A stretch of DNA of 64,000 nt, from assembly GCA_937968015.1 (NCBI GenBank), contig CALBSO010000085.1, positions 1 through 64,000 of the forward strand. Reading direction: 5' to 3'. Numbering within the stretch: position 1 is the stretch's first letter; each line of letters begins with the position of its first letter. The notes beneath the pieces were generated by a model. The model did no database searches and was not told where the DNA came from. It was given only the letters and a program-made list of their open reading frames with translations. A program made the translations under genes and the position numbers. This DNA is from an uncultured Thermomicrobia bacterium. Its GTDB lineage: Bacteria > Chloroflexota > Chloroflexia > Thermomicrobiales > JALYUS01. Of the stretch, positions 8,080 through 18,105 are shown piece after piece.

Positions 8080-9123
8080 CTACTCGTCGGCAGCGGCAAT
8101 CTCCGGGCCGGCATAATCAGGGAACCGGAATGCCATCCCCTTGTTGAGCAACCCGCCGTGCCCGAGCGCCGCCAGGGTGCGCGCCGTCACGCGCTCGCCC
8201 GCGAAGAAGCGCGGCAAAATTAAGTCCATCACCGTTGCCCGCGAGAACATCCCGCAGGATGCCATACCGAGAATGGGCGTCCCGCCGAGATAGGCGAGCC
8301 AGTAGGTGCTGCCTGGATGCGCGGGAACCCCCCGCTTTTCCCATCGCACGCCAAGTTCGTCCAGCGCCTGCACGGTAACATCGAGCGGATCGGTGGAGGT
8401 GACACCCGCGCACATGATGAGGCCCACGCCGGAAGCCGTTAGTTCTCGCAGCGCGGCGAGGACACCGGCGGCGTTATTCGGCGGATGGACGAGTGCGACA
8501 ATCTGTGACCCGAACCACTCGACTTTGCGGGTGATCGCCTCGCGAAAGCGCTCGCCGGCCGCTGGGAGAAGTTCTTCACGCACGATCACGCCGACGTTGC
8601 GATGAACAAACGGTTGAACCCGGAGGATGCTCGTTCCGCTCCGCGCGATCCGCTCCGCCTCGATGAGCGACAGATCACGTGTGACGAGCGGCGTTACTTT
8701 GACACCGGCGACGGCCTGCTGCTCGCGCACGATTTGCGCGTCGAATAATGTCCACACCGACATATCGGGGATGGAATTGATCGTAAGTAATCGCTCTACA
8801 TCTACCGCAAGCAAACCGCGTTCCTGGGCGCGGAGCGTAATCATGCTCTCATGCGGATCACCGATATGAATGCCAGCGCCCGCCACCGCGCGCGCGAGGC
8901 GCCGCGCCGCGTCGTCTTCATGCACATCGCCCGGATCGAGCGCGATCACATGCAGCACCCGATCTGCCGCGCGCAAGGGTGGAACATCATCTTCGGTCAG
9001 CACGGCGCCTTTCCGTAGCCGCACTCGGTTGCCATCAACGGTCGCCTCAACGTCATGGGCAAGGATACGACCGACAATCGCCGCAGCCGAGATGTCCGAT
9101 GTGTGCAGGATTTCCGGCTTCAT
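8080..9123 (-). CDS. Molybdopterin-binding protein (MoCF/MoeA-like)
   Basis: This 347-residue protein resembles the molybdopterin-binding (MogA/MoeA-fold) proteins found in cox gene clusters. The C-terminal part has the features of that fold: a VALVHPPNNAAG turn, GLIMCAGVTSTDPLD (the substrate loop position), PGSTYWLAYLGGTPILGMASCG and a final hydrophobic FFAGERVT helix. Related enzymes bind or modify molybdenum cofactor before insertion into hydroxylases. The start overlaps the preceding Nudix gene by 4 bases, so translation is likely coupled. The assignment to a family is by motif and context. The exact step it performs is unknown. Confidence 0.75.
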   Translation of the reverse strand: MKPEILHTSDISAAAIVGRILAHDVEATVDGNRVRLRKGAVLTEDDVPPLRAADRVLHVIALDPGDVHEDDAARRLARAVAGAGIHIGDPHESMITLRAQERGLLAVDVERLLTINSIPDMSVWTLFDAQIVREQQAVAGVKVTPLVTRDLSLIEAERIARSGTSILRVQPFVHRNVGVIVREELLPAAGERFREAITRKVEWFGSQIVALVHPPNNAAGVLAALRELTASGVGLIMCAGVTSTDPLDVTVQALDELGVRWEKRGVPAHPGSTYWLAYLGGTPILGMASCGMFSRATVMDLILPRFFAGERVTARTLAALGHGGLLNKGMAFRFPDYAGPEIAAADE

Positions 9124-9560
9124 CGGGGTAACACTTCCCGGCCGTCGCCGATGAATGCTTGCCAGTCAGCGATGATACATGCGTCGTGGTCGAAAGCGAG
9201 CGGCGGCAGATCGCCGGGTGAGAAATACCCGATGGCGGCGATTTCCTCTTCCTGGACGACGGGTGGAGACGAGTCCGGTATGGCGCCGATATAGACGATC
9301 AACACCACCGGATTCCTCGGTTCGGAGTACACACCGAGGAGGTGGGTCAATGTGACGGGTACCCCCAATTCCTCGGCCACCTCGCGCTCAGCGGCGCGCT
9401 CGACTTGTTCGCCGCGATCGACATAACCCGAAGGAAATGTCCAGCGATTTTTACGCGGCTCCATCGCGCGCTGTTGCAGGAGAATGCCGCGCGCATCGGC
9501 AATGATGACCGCGACCGCGACCTTCGGATCGCGATAGACGGGCGCGATCGGCGTGCTCAT
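9120..9560 (-). CDS. Nudix hydrolase
   Basis: This 146-residue protein contains a full Nudix box, GYVDRGEQVERAAEREVAEELGV broken as Gly-x5-Glu-x7-Arg-Glu-Val-x-Glu-Glu-x-Gly-Val. It should cleave a nucleoside diphosphate linked to another moiety using a divalent metal. Its substrate cannot be read from sequence. It overlaps mocA upstream and the molybdopterin-binding gene downstream, each by 4 bases. That suggests a role near cofactor nucleotide chemistry rather than general housekeeping. A role on a CDP- or CTP-derived moco intermediate is conceivable but unproven. Confidence 0.92.
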   Translation of the reverse strand: MSTPIAPVYRDPKVAVAVIIADARGILLQQRAMEPRKNRWTFPSGYVDRGEQVERAAEREVAEELGVPVTLTHLLGVYSEPRNPVVLIVYIGAIPDSSPPVVQEEEIAAIGYFSPGDLPPLAFDHDACIIADWQAFIGDGREVLPR

Positions 9561-10165
9561 CGCGCGCCCTCCATCCGTGCGCGGATGCGGGCGTAATCGT
9601 CTGGTGTGTCAATGTCATCGAGAAGGGAGCCGGGAACGGGGACTTCGAGCACCATGTCCATATGCTTGCGGAGGATCGGCCGCGCGCCGGTGTCGCCCTT
9701 CAGGGTGTCGAGCAGCGGCCAGGTTGCGCGCGCGAGGAGCACCGGATTCCCCCATTCACCGTCATAGACCGGTACGATGAAGGGGCCGCCAGTCTCTTCG
9801 TACGCGTGAATGATCGCGTTTACAACAGTCGGCGCGAGCAACGGTTGATCGCCGACGACCATCAGAGCGGCGGCCACATCGTCCCCCAATGATTTGACGC
9901 CCGCGAGGACGCTTGTGCTCTGGCCCTCGGCATACGCATCGTTCTGAACGACCGTGATGTCCGTGAGGTCGAGGGCTTCGGCGATTTCGTCTGCCGCGTA
10001 TCCGAGCACCACAACGATTCGATCCACGCGCGACGCCCGCAACGCGTCGAGCGGATAGGAGAGTGCCGGGCGACCGGCAATCGGCGCGAGTTGCTTCGGC
10101 TGCCCCAGTCGAGTCGAGGCGCCAGCAGCCAGGACAACGGCGGAAATGAGCCTACCCGGACTCAC
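9557..10165 (-). CDS. mocA: Molybdenum cofactor nucleotidyltransferase, MocA/MobA-like
   Basis: This 202-residue protein belongs to the MobA/IspD-type nucleotidyltransferase fold. The N-terminal AVVLAAGASTRLGQPKQL is the nucleotide-binding signature, and MVVGDQPLL contains the metal-binding Asp region. MocA enzymes attach CMP to molybdopterin to give the cytosine dinucleotide cofactor used by CO dehydrogenase and xanthine oxidase-type enzymes. That fits the cox genes upstream. The gene is coupled by 4-base overlaps to the XdhC-C gene before it and to the Nudix gene after it. Confidence 0.88.
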   Translation of the reverse strand: MSPGRLISAVVLAAGASTRLGQPKQLAPIAGRPALSYPLDALRASRVDRIVVVLGYAADEIAEALDLTDITVVQNDAYAEGQSTSVLAGVKSLGDDVAAALMVVGDQPLLAPTVVNAIIHAYEETGGPFIVPVYDGEWGNPVLLARATWPLLDTLKGDTGARPILRKHMDMVLEVPVPGSLLDDIDTPDDYARIRARMEGAR

Positions 10166-10941
10166 GCGCGCGCCTCTGATTTCTCCCGTTGCTGCTGCAT
10201 GAACCCGCCCGGCCGACCGGAGCGCACGGCGAACATCTCCGCGAGGATACTCAGCGCAATCTCCTCGGGCGACACCGCGCCGATATCCAGCCCAATCGGC
10301 GCGTGAATGCGCGCGAGGTCGTCCTCACTCACGCCCTCGGCACGGAGGGTGGCGAGCCGATCCGCGTGCGTCTTCCGGCTGCCAATCGCGCCGATGTACC
10401 GGAGGGGATACGGTAGTGCGGCCTTGAGCGCTGGTCGCTCAAACTTCGGGTCGTGCGAGAGGATGACGAGATAGGTCTCGGCGTCGAGCGTGACTTGTGC
10501 CAAGCCCTTGTCCGGCCAGGCGAGAATGCGTCGCGGCACATGTGGGAACCGCTCCTCGGTCAGGAACCACTCGCGCGCGTCAATCAGCGTCACATCGAAC
10601 CCGAGGTCTTGCGCGAATTTCGTCAGCGGGATCGCGATATGCGCCGCGCCGATGACGACGAGGCTTGGCGCGGGCGGATAGGACTCGATGAAGATGCGCG
10701 CCTCGCCGAACTCCGCCGACAAACGCCGCTCCTCAGTCCGTCGCGCCTGCAGCGATTCCGCCGCCATCGCCGCGAGTTGCCGATCAACCACGTCCTCGCC
10801 GCTCGCTCCGTACAGGATGCCGGCGTCCTCACCGACGAGCAGTTCCGCGCCGATATGAGGGCCGTCGAGGATCGTCACCGTGGCGACGGGCCGCCGTGCG
10901 GCAACAGAAGATTCCAGCGTGCGGAGGAGGATAAGGTCCAT
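10162..10941 (-). CDS. XdhC/CoxI family maturation protein, Rossmann (C-terminal) half
   Basis: The product starts at MDLILLRT (ATG at 10941) and has 259 residues. Upstream residues in the open frame are an antisense-looking Arg-rich artefact. The central Rossmann fold, VVIGAAHIAIPLTKFAQDLGF, and the later GAIGSRKTHADRL and HAPIGLDIGAVSPEEIALSILAE are the standard XdhC C-terminal signatures. XdhC proteins bind molybdenum cofactor and help sulfurate and insert it into the hydroxylase large subunit. The start overlaps the stop of the CoxI N-terminal half by one base (TAATG), so the two halves probably act as a pair. Confidence 0.9.
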   Translation of the reverse strand: MDLILLRTLESSVAARRPVATVTILDGPHIGAELLVGEDAGILYGASGEDVVDRQLAAMAAESLQARRTEERRLSAEFGEARIFIESYPPAPSLVVIGAAHIAIPLTKFAQDLGFDVTLIDAREWFLTEERFPHVPRRILAWPDKGLAQVTLDAETYLVILSHDPKFERPALKAALPYPLRYIGAIGSRKTHADRLATLRAEGVSEDDLARIHAPIGLDIGAVSPEEIALSILAEMFAVRSGRPGGFMQQQREKSEARA

Positions 10942-11267
10942 TAGTTCGCCTTGATCGGCTCGACGAAGACGTCTATCTCGCCGCCGCAGGAGAGGCCAAC
11001 GGTGAAGGCCAATTCGTCCGCGACACCGTACGAGACGAGTTGTGGTTGGCCCGTTCGCATCACGTCCTGCGCGACATCCACGACGGCGGCTTCGACGCAC
11101 CCGCCACTGACGGAGCCGACGATACCGCCAGACGCCGAAATCGCCATTTTTGCGCCGCGCGGGCGAGGCGCGGACCCCCAGACCTTGACGACGGTCGCGA
11201 GGGCGACGGCTTGGCCCTGCGCGAGCCATTCATCCACTTGTGGCTGCACATCGTTCAGTGTTGTCAT
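10941..11267 (-). CDS. XdhC/CoxI family maturation protein, N-terminal half
   Basis: This 108-residue protein is the CoxI/XdhC N-terminal domain alone. It contains VKVWGSAPRPRGAKM, GSVSGGCVEAAVV and GLSCGGEIDVFVEP, all strongly conserved in that domain. The ATG at 11267 has AAGGGA 8 bases upstream. In many bacteria this domain is fused to the Rossmann half, but here it is a separate, translationally coupled gene. It most likely helps mature the CoxL molybdenum site. Confidence 0.9.
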   Translation of the reverse strand: MTTLNDVQPQVDEWLAQGQAVALATVVKVWGSAPRPRGAKMAISASGGIVGSVSGGCVEAAVVDVAQDVMRTGQPQLVSYGVADELAFTVGLSCGGEIDVFVEPIKAN

Positions 11268-11280
11268 TCTCGTGTCCCTT

Positions 11281-12586
11281 CTAGCGCGCGGCGACGATCG
11301 CCTTCGCGGCGGTGTCCCGCCCTTGCCGACGGCTTGGCCGCCGCCCCTGCACCTCGACGAGCAGCTTCGCCAGCGCCTGGAGGCTCGCGAGATTGTTGGC
11401 GGGGAGGAAGTCGTCACAATACGGCAATGCCGCTTGCATGCCCCGCGTCAGCGGCTGATACCCGCTGGTGCCGAGCAGTGGATTGAGCCAGATCAGCCGG
11501 AAGCAGTTGCGCTGCAAGTGCGCCATCGCGTCGCGCAGCAATTCCGGTTCGCCCCGATCCCAGCCATCAGAAATGACGATGACGATCGCGCCCTGATTGA
11601 GGACGCGGCGCGACCATTCGTAGTTGAACGCATGGAGCGATTCGCCGATCCGTGTGCCACCGCCCCAGTCCTGGACGACCTTCGAGACATCGTCGAGCGC
11701 GTCGTCAATGTCCTTGCGACGAAGCAGCCGCGTGATCCGCGTCAGCCGCGTGCCGAAGACGAACGCCTCCACCTTATCGAGGCTGTTTTCCAGCGTATGG
11801 ACGAACTGCAACAAAAGTCGTGTGTACCGTTCCATTGAGCCACTGATGTCGCAGATAAGGACGAGCGGCCGCTTCTTCGTCTTCGGCTCGCGGAAGGTCA
11901 ACTCGATCATTTCGCCGCCATAGCGCATGTTGTTGCGAATGAGCCGACGCATGTCTATCTGGGCGCCATTGCGTGACGGCTTGCGCCGGCGCGTTTCGCG
12001 CTGGCCAATCTGCAAGCGCATCAGTTGCATGACGCGGCGCGCTTCCGCCAGTTCGTCCACCGTAAAGGTCTCAAAGTCCTTCGCCTGGAGCAATTCGGAC
12101 GAAGAATACGTCCGCACGACATCCATCTCCGTCTGCGCCTGATCGCTCTCCGTCGAACTGGACGCCTCTTTGCGGCTTGGATCGCGGTCCTTGTTGCCGC
12201 GACGATCCTCGCCCTCGCGCTGCTTCGCCTCCTCGTCGCGATGCTGCGCGTCCATCAAGCGGCGGCGCGGTTGCTGCTGCTTGAGTTGCTCGTCGTCCGC
12301 CATGACAAGCCCTTCATGGCCCTCGGAGTGATCTGTCGCGCGCCAGAACGCGTCGAACGCTTCGTCGTACAGGGGGATGTCTTCATGCCGACTGATAAGC
12401 GTCGTCCGGCCGGATGCCTTGACGTCATCGCGGCGTTCCCAGCCCACGAACTCGAGCGAGTTGAGGAAATCGAGCATATGGCCGGGCGAGACCTTGATCC
12501 CCATGTACCGGAGCAGCCGTGCGAACCGCACGACCTGCACGAGCATGACCGGCCCGGCTTCTTCGGTGAGGCCGGCAGGCGCGCTC

Positions 12587-12597
<11 letters not shown>
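11281..12597 (-). CDS. coxE: CoxE-type von Willebrand factor A protein
   Basis: This roughly 438-residue protein has a C-terminal VWA domain with the metal-ion site DISGSM (Asp-x-Ser-x-Ser), a later GGGTRIGESL threonine motif and VISDGWDRG. A charged, Gln/Arg/Lys-rich linker separates it from an N-terminal helical part. CoxE works with the AAA+ ATPase CoxD in maturing the copper/molybdenum site of CO dehydrogenase in Oligotropha. The same pair is present here. The ATG at 12597 overlaps the end of the ATPase gene by 11 bases. An in-frame ATG 17 codons later is also possible. Confidence 0.9.
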
Positions 12598-13513
<916 letters not shown>

Positions 13514-13590
13514 CGTCTCTCCTGCTCTGTTCCCCGGTCTGCCGCGCCGCAGGGCCGGGCCGCGAATCTGCTCCCCCTATAACGCACGGA

Positions 13591-13624
13591 GAAGCCCGGC
13601 CATTCCATCCCATGGCCGGGCTTC
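13591..13624 (-). terminator. Hairpin between coxM and coxD (terminator or attenuator)
   Basis: A perfect 13-bp inverted repeat, GAAGCCCGGCCAT with its complement, encloses an 8-base loop. It is GC-rich but has no T-run on either side, so it may only partly stop transcription or may stabilise the upstream mRNA end. Confidence 0.55.
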
Positions 13625-13652
13625 CCAGTGTACCACGTCGCGCGGCGAGGCG

Positions 13653-14528
13653 TTACGCGTTCCGCGCCCGCTCCACGGCCTTCGTGAGCGCTCGCTTCGC
13701 GTAGACCTTTGTCATCGCCAGTCGGTACTCGTCCGATGCGTGAATATCGGAGAGTGCGTAGTCAATGCCCTCCGCCGCATGGCTCGCCGCGGACGCGATG
13801 TTTTCCGCCGTTGGCTGTTTGCCCTTCAGCGCGTTCTCAACCGCCGTGGCGCGCACCGGCCGCGAACTGACACCGGAGAAGGCGAGCGCGCAATCCTGCA
13901 CGTTGCCGTCCCCGCCGAGTGTGACGATTGCCGCCGCGCCGACGACCGAATAGTGCGACGCTTTGTTCGCCAATTTCTCGTACGCACTGCCGGATTTTCC
14001 TTGCGGCGCCTGAAAGCGGATTTCGGTCAGTAGTTCATCCTCACCGAGCGATGTCGTCATCAGGTCCTCGAAAAAGTCCGCCGCCTTGATCGTGCGCTCG
14101 CCCTTCGGCCCCTTCGCCACGAACTCCGCGTTCAGCGCGACGAGGACTGAGGGCAGGTCGGACGCCGGGTCCGCGTGCGCGACGCTGCCGCCGACGGTAC
14201 CGCGATTGCGCACCTGCACGTCGCCGATATGCGCCGCCGCTTCCGGGATAAGTTGCACTGACTTCGCGAGGTCCGCGTTGGCTTCCAACTGGTAGTGCGT
14301 CGTGAGCGCGCCGATCGAGACGGTGCCGTTGCCGCGACGCACATACGCCATGTTCGGGAGGCGGCCGATGTCAATCAGGTGCGCCGGTTCGGCCAGTCGC
14401 AACTTCATCAGCGGCAACAGACTATGACCACCGGCGATGAATTTCCCATCTCCTCCAAATTGCTGAATGAGTTTGATCGCCTCGTCCACACTGCCTGCAC
14501 GGTGATACTCGAATTCGCCTGGAAGCAT
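13653..14528 (-). CDS. coxM: CO dehydrogenase-type medium subunit (FAD-binding)
   Basis: This 291-residue flavoprotein has the two FAD-binding motifs of the family, AGGHSLLP near residue 33 and TVGGSVAHADPASDLP near 112-127. The C-terminal CO dehydrogenase flavoprotein domain includes GAAAIVTLGGDG and the FSGVSSRPVRA strand. It should pass electrons from the iron-sulfur subunit to the respiratory chain or another acceptor. It is third in the order S-L-M, as in most form II clusters. Confidence 0.95.
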   Translation of the reverse strand: MLPGEFEYHRAGSVDEAIKLIQQFGGDGKFIAGGHSLLPLMKLRLAEPAHLIDIGRLPNMAYVRRGNGTVSIGALTTHYQLEANADLAKSVQLIPEAAAHIGDVQVRNRGTVGGSVAHADPASDLPSVLVALNAEFVAKGPKGERTIKAADFFEDLMTTSLGEDELLTEIRFQAPQGKSGSAYEKLANKASHYSVVGAAAIVTLGGDGNVQDCALAFSGVSSRPVRATAVENALKGKQPTAENIASAASHAAEGIDYALSDIHASDEYRLAMTKVYAKRALTKAVERARNA

Positions 14529-14593
14529 TGTTTCCTCCTCTAATCAGTCGTCAGAGCCGAATTTGCGAACGGCGTCCACGTCTTCGTCGTAGC

Positions 14594-14612
14594 GTCGTCG
14601 GTTACCGACGAC
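14594..14612 (-). terminator. Short hairpin after coxL
   Basis: GTCGTCGGT and its complement form a near-continuous palindrome just downstream of the coxL stop, inside a 90-base gap before coxM. There is no T-run. It could set relative transcript levels, but the evidence is only the symmetry. Confidence 0.3.
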
Positions 14613-14618
14613 TGCTGA

Positions 14619-16940
14619 CTACTTGTTCATGATTCGCCACAGTTTCTCGCCGCGCATCGGCATGTCAATATGCGTGACGCCAAATGGCTTAAGCGCGTCC
14701 ACGACCGCGTTGACAATCGCCGGCGTGCTGCCGATTGTGCCTGCCTCACCGACGCCTTTGACACCGAGCGGATTCACCGGCGACGGTGTCGTCGTGTGGT
14801 CGGTCTCGAATGAGACGAGGCCACGGGCGGTGGGCAGCGCATAATCCATCAGCGATCCGGTGACGAGTTGCCCCTGATCGTCGTAGATGACTTCCTCAAA
14901 CAGTGCCTGCGCGATCCCCTGTGCGAGGCCGCCATGCACCTGGCCATCCACGATCATCGGGTTGATCACCCGGCCGCAGTCGTCCACCGCGACGTACCGC
15001 TTCAGTGTGACTTCGCCGGTATCGCCGTCCACCTCGACGAAGGCGATATGCGTGCCGAAAGGATAGGTGAAGTTCGGCGGCTCGAAGAACGAGGTCGCCT
15101 CGAGACCCGGTTCGATGGACGCGGGAATCGTGTCCGCCGTGTAGGCGATCCAGGCGATCTCACCGAGCGATTTTGCCCGATCAGGTGCGCCCTTGACGCC
15201 AAACTTGCCATTCTCGAAGGTGATGTCGTCCACCGATGCTTCGAGCATGTGCGCGGCGATCCGCTTCGCCTTCTCCTGCACCTTCTGGATCGCGAGCATC
15301 ATTGCCGCGCCGCCAACCGCCGTCCCGCGCGACCCGAAGGTGCCGACGCCATAGGGCGACCCGGCCGTGTCGCCGTGGTTGATGATGACATCGTCCACAC
15401 CGACACCGAGTTCATCGGCAGCAATCTGCGCGAAGGTCGTCTCTTGTCCCTGGCCGTGTGGAGAGGCGCCGGTCGTCACCGTCACCTTGCCGGTCGGATC
15501 AACGCGGACAGTGCTGCTTTCCCAGCCAAACCCGGCGGGCATCGCGGCGGAGGGGCCCATCCCACAGACCTCGACGTATGTGCTGAAGCCGATGCCAAGA
15601 TACTTCCCGTTCTTCCGCGCCGCCGCCTGCTCCGCACGAAATTCGTCGTACTTGATGTGGCTGAGCGCCTTATCGAGCGCCAGGGGATAGTTGCCACTAT
15701 CGTAAGCGAGACCGGCTGCGGTCGTGTACGGGAACTTGTCCGAGCCGATAAAGTTCCGCCGCCGCACCTCGACCGGATCAACGCCCGTCGCATCGGCAAC
15801 CAGATCGCACACGCGCTCGATCAGATACGTCGCTTCCGGTCTCCCCGCGCCGCGGTAGGCATCGGTCGGCACCTTGTTCGTAAAGAGGCCATGCACCGTA
15901 CATTGGAGATTTGGGATCGTGTACGGCCCGGTGAGCATCAGTCCGGTCAACGTCGGGATGACCGGTGTGAGTAACTGATGATACGCGCCGAGATCGGCGA
16001 GGATATGGACATGCAAATGCGTGATCTTGCCATCCTTTGTCGCGCCGACATCCACGTAGTCCGTCTGGCCGCGCCCGTGGATGCTGCTCGCCATGCTCTC
16101 GGCGCGCGATTCGATCCACTTAATCGGTCGGCCGAGTTGGATCGAGAGGGCGGAGGCGATCCCTTCCTCGGCATAGACATTCAGTTTCTGCCCGAACCCC
16201 CCGCCGACTTCCGGCGCGACGACGCGCACATGGTGTTCCGGCATACCGATGAGGAGGCTGAGGAATGTCCGCAAGAGATGGGGAATCTGCGTCGAAGTCC
16301 AGAGCGTGAGCGACTTCTTGCCCTTATCATAGTCGGCGACGACACCCCGCGTCTCCATCGGCACCGGCGCGAGGCGCTGATTCTCGATACGTTGCGACAA
16401 TTTGACGTCGGCTTCACCAATCGAAGCGCCGGATTCGTTAAATAACTTCCACTCGAACGCGATATTCGTGCCGAACTCTTCGTGGACGTACGGCGCGCCC
16501 GCGTACGCGGCGTCGAGATCAACGACTGCCGGCAGCGGTTCGTACTCGACCTGCACGAGGTCCACCGCGTCCCGCGCGACGTACCGATCGGTCGCGACGA
16601 CCGCCGCGACCGCTTCACCGGCGAAATGCACTTCACCGACAGCGAGAGGATAGCGGGGCGGTACTTTCAGCCCTTCACCGAAGCGGTGCGCGACCGGGAG
16701 CATGCCGATGCCGCCCGCCTTCAGATCTTCGCCGGTAACGACCGCGAAAACACCGGGATGCTGACGTGCGGCTTCGGTATCAATGCTCTTGATTCTGGCA
16801 TGGGCATAGACTGACCGCACGATACCGCAGTAGAGCGTGCCGTGCAGTTTGATGTCGTCAACGTAGGTGCTTGTTCCTTCGACTAAACGCGGGTCCTCGC
16901 GTCGCTTGATGGGGGAGCCCACCAGTTTCGGGAGTACCAT
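14619..16940 (-). CDS. coxL: Molybdenum hydroxylase large subunit, CoxL form II
   Basis: This 773-residue protein is the molybdenum-cofactor-binding large subunit of the xanthine oxidase superfamily. The active-site loop reads AYRGAGR at residues 361-367 (DNA 15840-15860). That is the form II signature, not the AYxCSFR of form I, the well-proven CO dehydrogenases. Other moco contacts are visible: GGGFGQK (246-252) and GVGEAGTIGSTPA near the C-terminus with the catalytic Glu. AAGGAAT precedes the ATG. Form II enzymes have been tied to CO oxidation in some species and to other substrates in others, so the substrate is open. Confidence 0.95.
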   Translation of the reverse strand: MVLPKLVGSPIKRREDPRLVEGTSTYVDDIKLHGTLYCGIVRSVYAHARIKSIDTEAARQHPGVFAVVTGEDLKAGGIGMLPVAHRFGEGLKVPPRYPLAVGEVHFAGEAVAAVVATDRYVARDAVDLVQVEYEPLPAVVDLDAAYAGAPYVHEEFGTNIAFEWKLFNESGASIGEADVKLSQRIENQRLAPVPMETRGVVADYDKGKKSLTLWTSTQIPHLLRTFLSLLIGMPEHHVRVVAPEVGGGFGQKLNVYAEEGIASALSIQLGRPIKWIESRAESMASSIHGRGQTDYVDVGATKDGKITHLHVHILADLGAYHQLLTPVIPTLTGLMLTGPYTIPNLQCTVHGLFTNKVPTDAYRGAGRPEATYLIERVCDLVADATGVDPVEVRRRNFIGSDKFPYTTAAGLAYDSGNYPLALDKALSHIKYDEFRAEQAAARKNGKYLGIGFSTYVEVCGMGPSAAMPAGFGWESSTVRVDPTGKVTVTTGASPHGQGQETTFAQIAADELGVGVDDVIINHGDTAGSPYGVGTFGSRGTAVGGAAMMLAIQKVQEKAKRIAAHMLEASVDDITFENGKFGVKGAPDRAKSLGEIAWIAYTADTIPASIEPGLEATSFFEPPNFTYPFGTHIAFVEVDGDTGEVTLKRYVAVDDCGRVINPMIVDGQVHGGLAQGIAQALFEEVIYDDQGQLVTGSLMDYALPTARGLVSFETDHTTTPSPVNPLGVKGVGEAGTIGSTPAIVNAVVDALKPFGVTHIDMPMRGEKLWRIMNK

Positions 16941-17003
16941 CGGTCATTCCTTTCTCCAGCGATGAGGCGTGGAGCGAAGTGCGAGAAGTCATGAAGGGTT
17001 CCG

Positions 17004-17483
17004 TTAGTCTGCCGCCGCGCCTTCTTTCATGTGTTCCGCCGCGTGCTGGACCGACTTGATGATGTTGTGATAGCCCGTGCAGCGGCAGAGATTGCCCTGT
17101 AGCCCTTCACGGATCTCCGCTTCCGATGGGTGCGGGTTGCGCTGCAGGAGTTGTAGCGTGGACATAATCATGCCCGGTGTGCAATAGCCGCACTGCAGGC
17201 CATGCTCCTCCCAGAAGCCTTCCTGGATCGCGTGCATTTTGCCGTCCTTCTGGAGGCCCTCGATCGTCAGCACGTCCGCGCCATCTGCCTGGACGGCGAG
17301 CATCGTGCAAGACTTGACCGAATCGCCGTTGACGAGCACCGTGCATGCGCCGCACTGCGTCGTCTCGCAGCCGATATGCGCGCCGGTGAGGCCGAGCACT
17401 TCGCGGAGATAATGAACGAGGAGAAGCCGAGGCTCCACATCGTTCGAATTCTGGTCGCCATTGACGGTCATCGAGACTTTCAC
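17004..17483 (-). CDS. coxS: CO dehydrogenase-type small subunit, two [2Fe-2S] clusters
   Basis: This 159-residue protein has all cysteine ligands of the family. The N-terminal plant-ferredoxin-type cluster is bound by the GCETTQCGACTVLVNG segment plus a later SCTMLA. The C-terminal cluster has QCGYCTPGM and LCRCTGYH. It carries electrons from molybdenum to FAD. The GTG at 17483 was chosen because GGAGGGGG lies about 7 bases upstream and the product then starts just before the conserved MTVNG strand. The open frame extends 16 codons further back without conserved sequence. Confidence 0.96.
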   Translation of the reverse strand: MKVSMTVNGDQNSNDVEPRLLLVHYLREVLGLTGAHIGCETTQCGACTVLVNGDSVKSCTMLAVQADGADVLTIEGLQKDGKMHAIQEGFWEEHGLQCGYCTPGMIMSTLQLLQRNPHPSEAEIREGLQGNLCRCTGYHNIIKSVQHAAEHMKEGAAAD

Positions 17484-17564
17484 TGCGCTGCCCCCTCCTT
17501 CGATTCCTGCGATAGACTGGCAGTTTGACAAATGTCCGCCCGGTCACTCGACCGGACGGTACGA

Positions 17565-18011
17565 CTACTGGGAGGACCCCGACAATTGGCCGGACATACA
17601 TTCGAAGAACTTGCCGATGATCGTGCGCGAGGCCGGGGCGAGCATCCGCTGCCCGATACCCGCGAGCGGGCCCATAATGTCGGCGTCACCATCGTACGTC
17701 AACTCGGTACTATCATCAGCATCCGCGAGCGAGAAGCGGCCAACACCTTTGACGTTCCCCGTTTTTGCCTGACCCTCGATCGTCAGCGTCCATGTTTCGA
17801 GTGGCACTTTTTCCGTCGTCCTAATCGTGCAGGTATACGTGCCCTTGATGCCCGCGATGCCGATTTTTAGCGTCGCGCGGTACGCGTCTTCGCCGATCTC
17901 TTCCAGATTCTCGCAGCCAGGCAAGCAGTGCGCGAGCGCGTCCTTCGACATCATCAAGTCATAAACCGCTTGCTTGTCCGCTTTGAATGTGTACGAGCCA
18001 TTGACGTGCAA
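17565..18011 (-). CDS. coxG: CoxG-type SRPBCC protein
   Basis: This 148-residue protein is of the CoxG family in the SRPBCC lipid/ligand-binding fold. It shows VNGSYTFKADKQAVYDLMMS, LPGCENLEEIG and GGPLAGIGQR-like features (here MGPLAGIGQRMLAP). CoxG has been linked to membrane anchoring of CO dehydrogenase, and more recently to quinone delivery. The TTG at 18011 is preceded by GGAGGGA at good spacing and gives the usual N-terminus. Upstream codons in frame to 18143 run into the promoter region and are not part of the protein. Confidence 0.88.
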   Translation of the reverse strand: MHVNGSYTFKADKQAVYDLMMSKDALAHCLPGCENLEEIGEDAYRATLKIGIAGIKGTYTCTIRTTEKVPLETWTLTIEGQAKTGNVKGVGRFSLADADDSTELTYDGDADIMGPLAGIGQRMLAPASRTIIGKFFECMSGQLSGSSQ

Positions 18012-18081
18012 ATGCCTGCTCCCTCCGGAGACGATGCGAAACGGAAGCGTGGTTTCCGCTCGCCGCGAAACTCCTGATGCG

Positions 18082-18104
18082 CCCGTACCGTCATGCCGTA
18101 CGGG
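18082..18104. promoter_or_regulatory. Inverted repeat at the cox transcription start (operator candidate)
   Basis: CCCGTAC (18082-18088) and GTACGGG (18098-18104) form a 7-bp inverted repeat with 9 bases between the arms. It lies right after the predicted -10 element, where a repressor or an activator-repressor would bind. No regulator gene is adjacent. Confidence 0.35.
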
Positions 18105-18105
18105 G

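Noticed and set aside
14868..15974. 368-codon open frame on the plus strand over coxL
   Set aside because: It overlaps the clear CoxL protein and has no motif. High GC content opens such frames.
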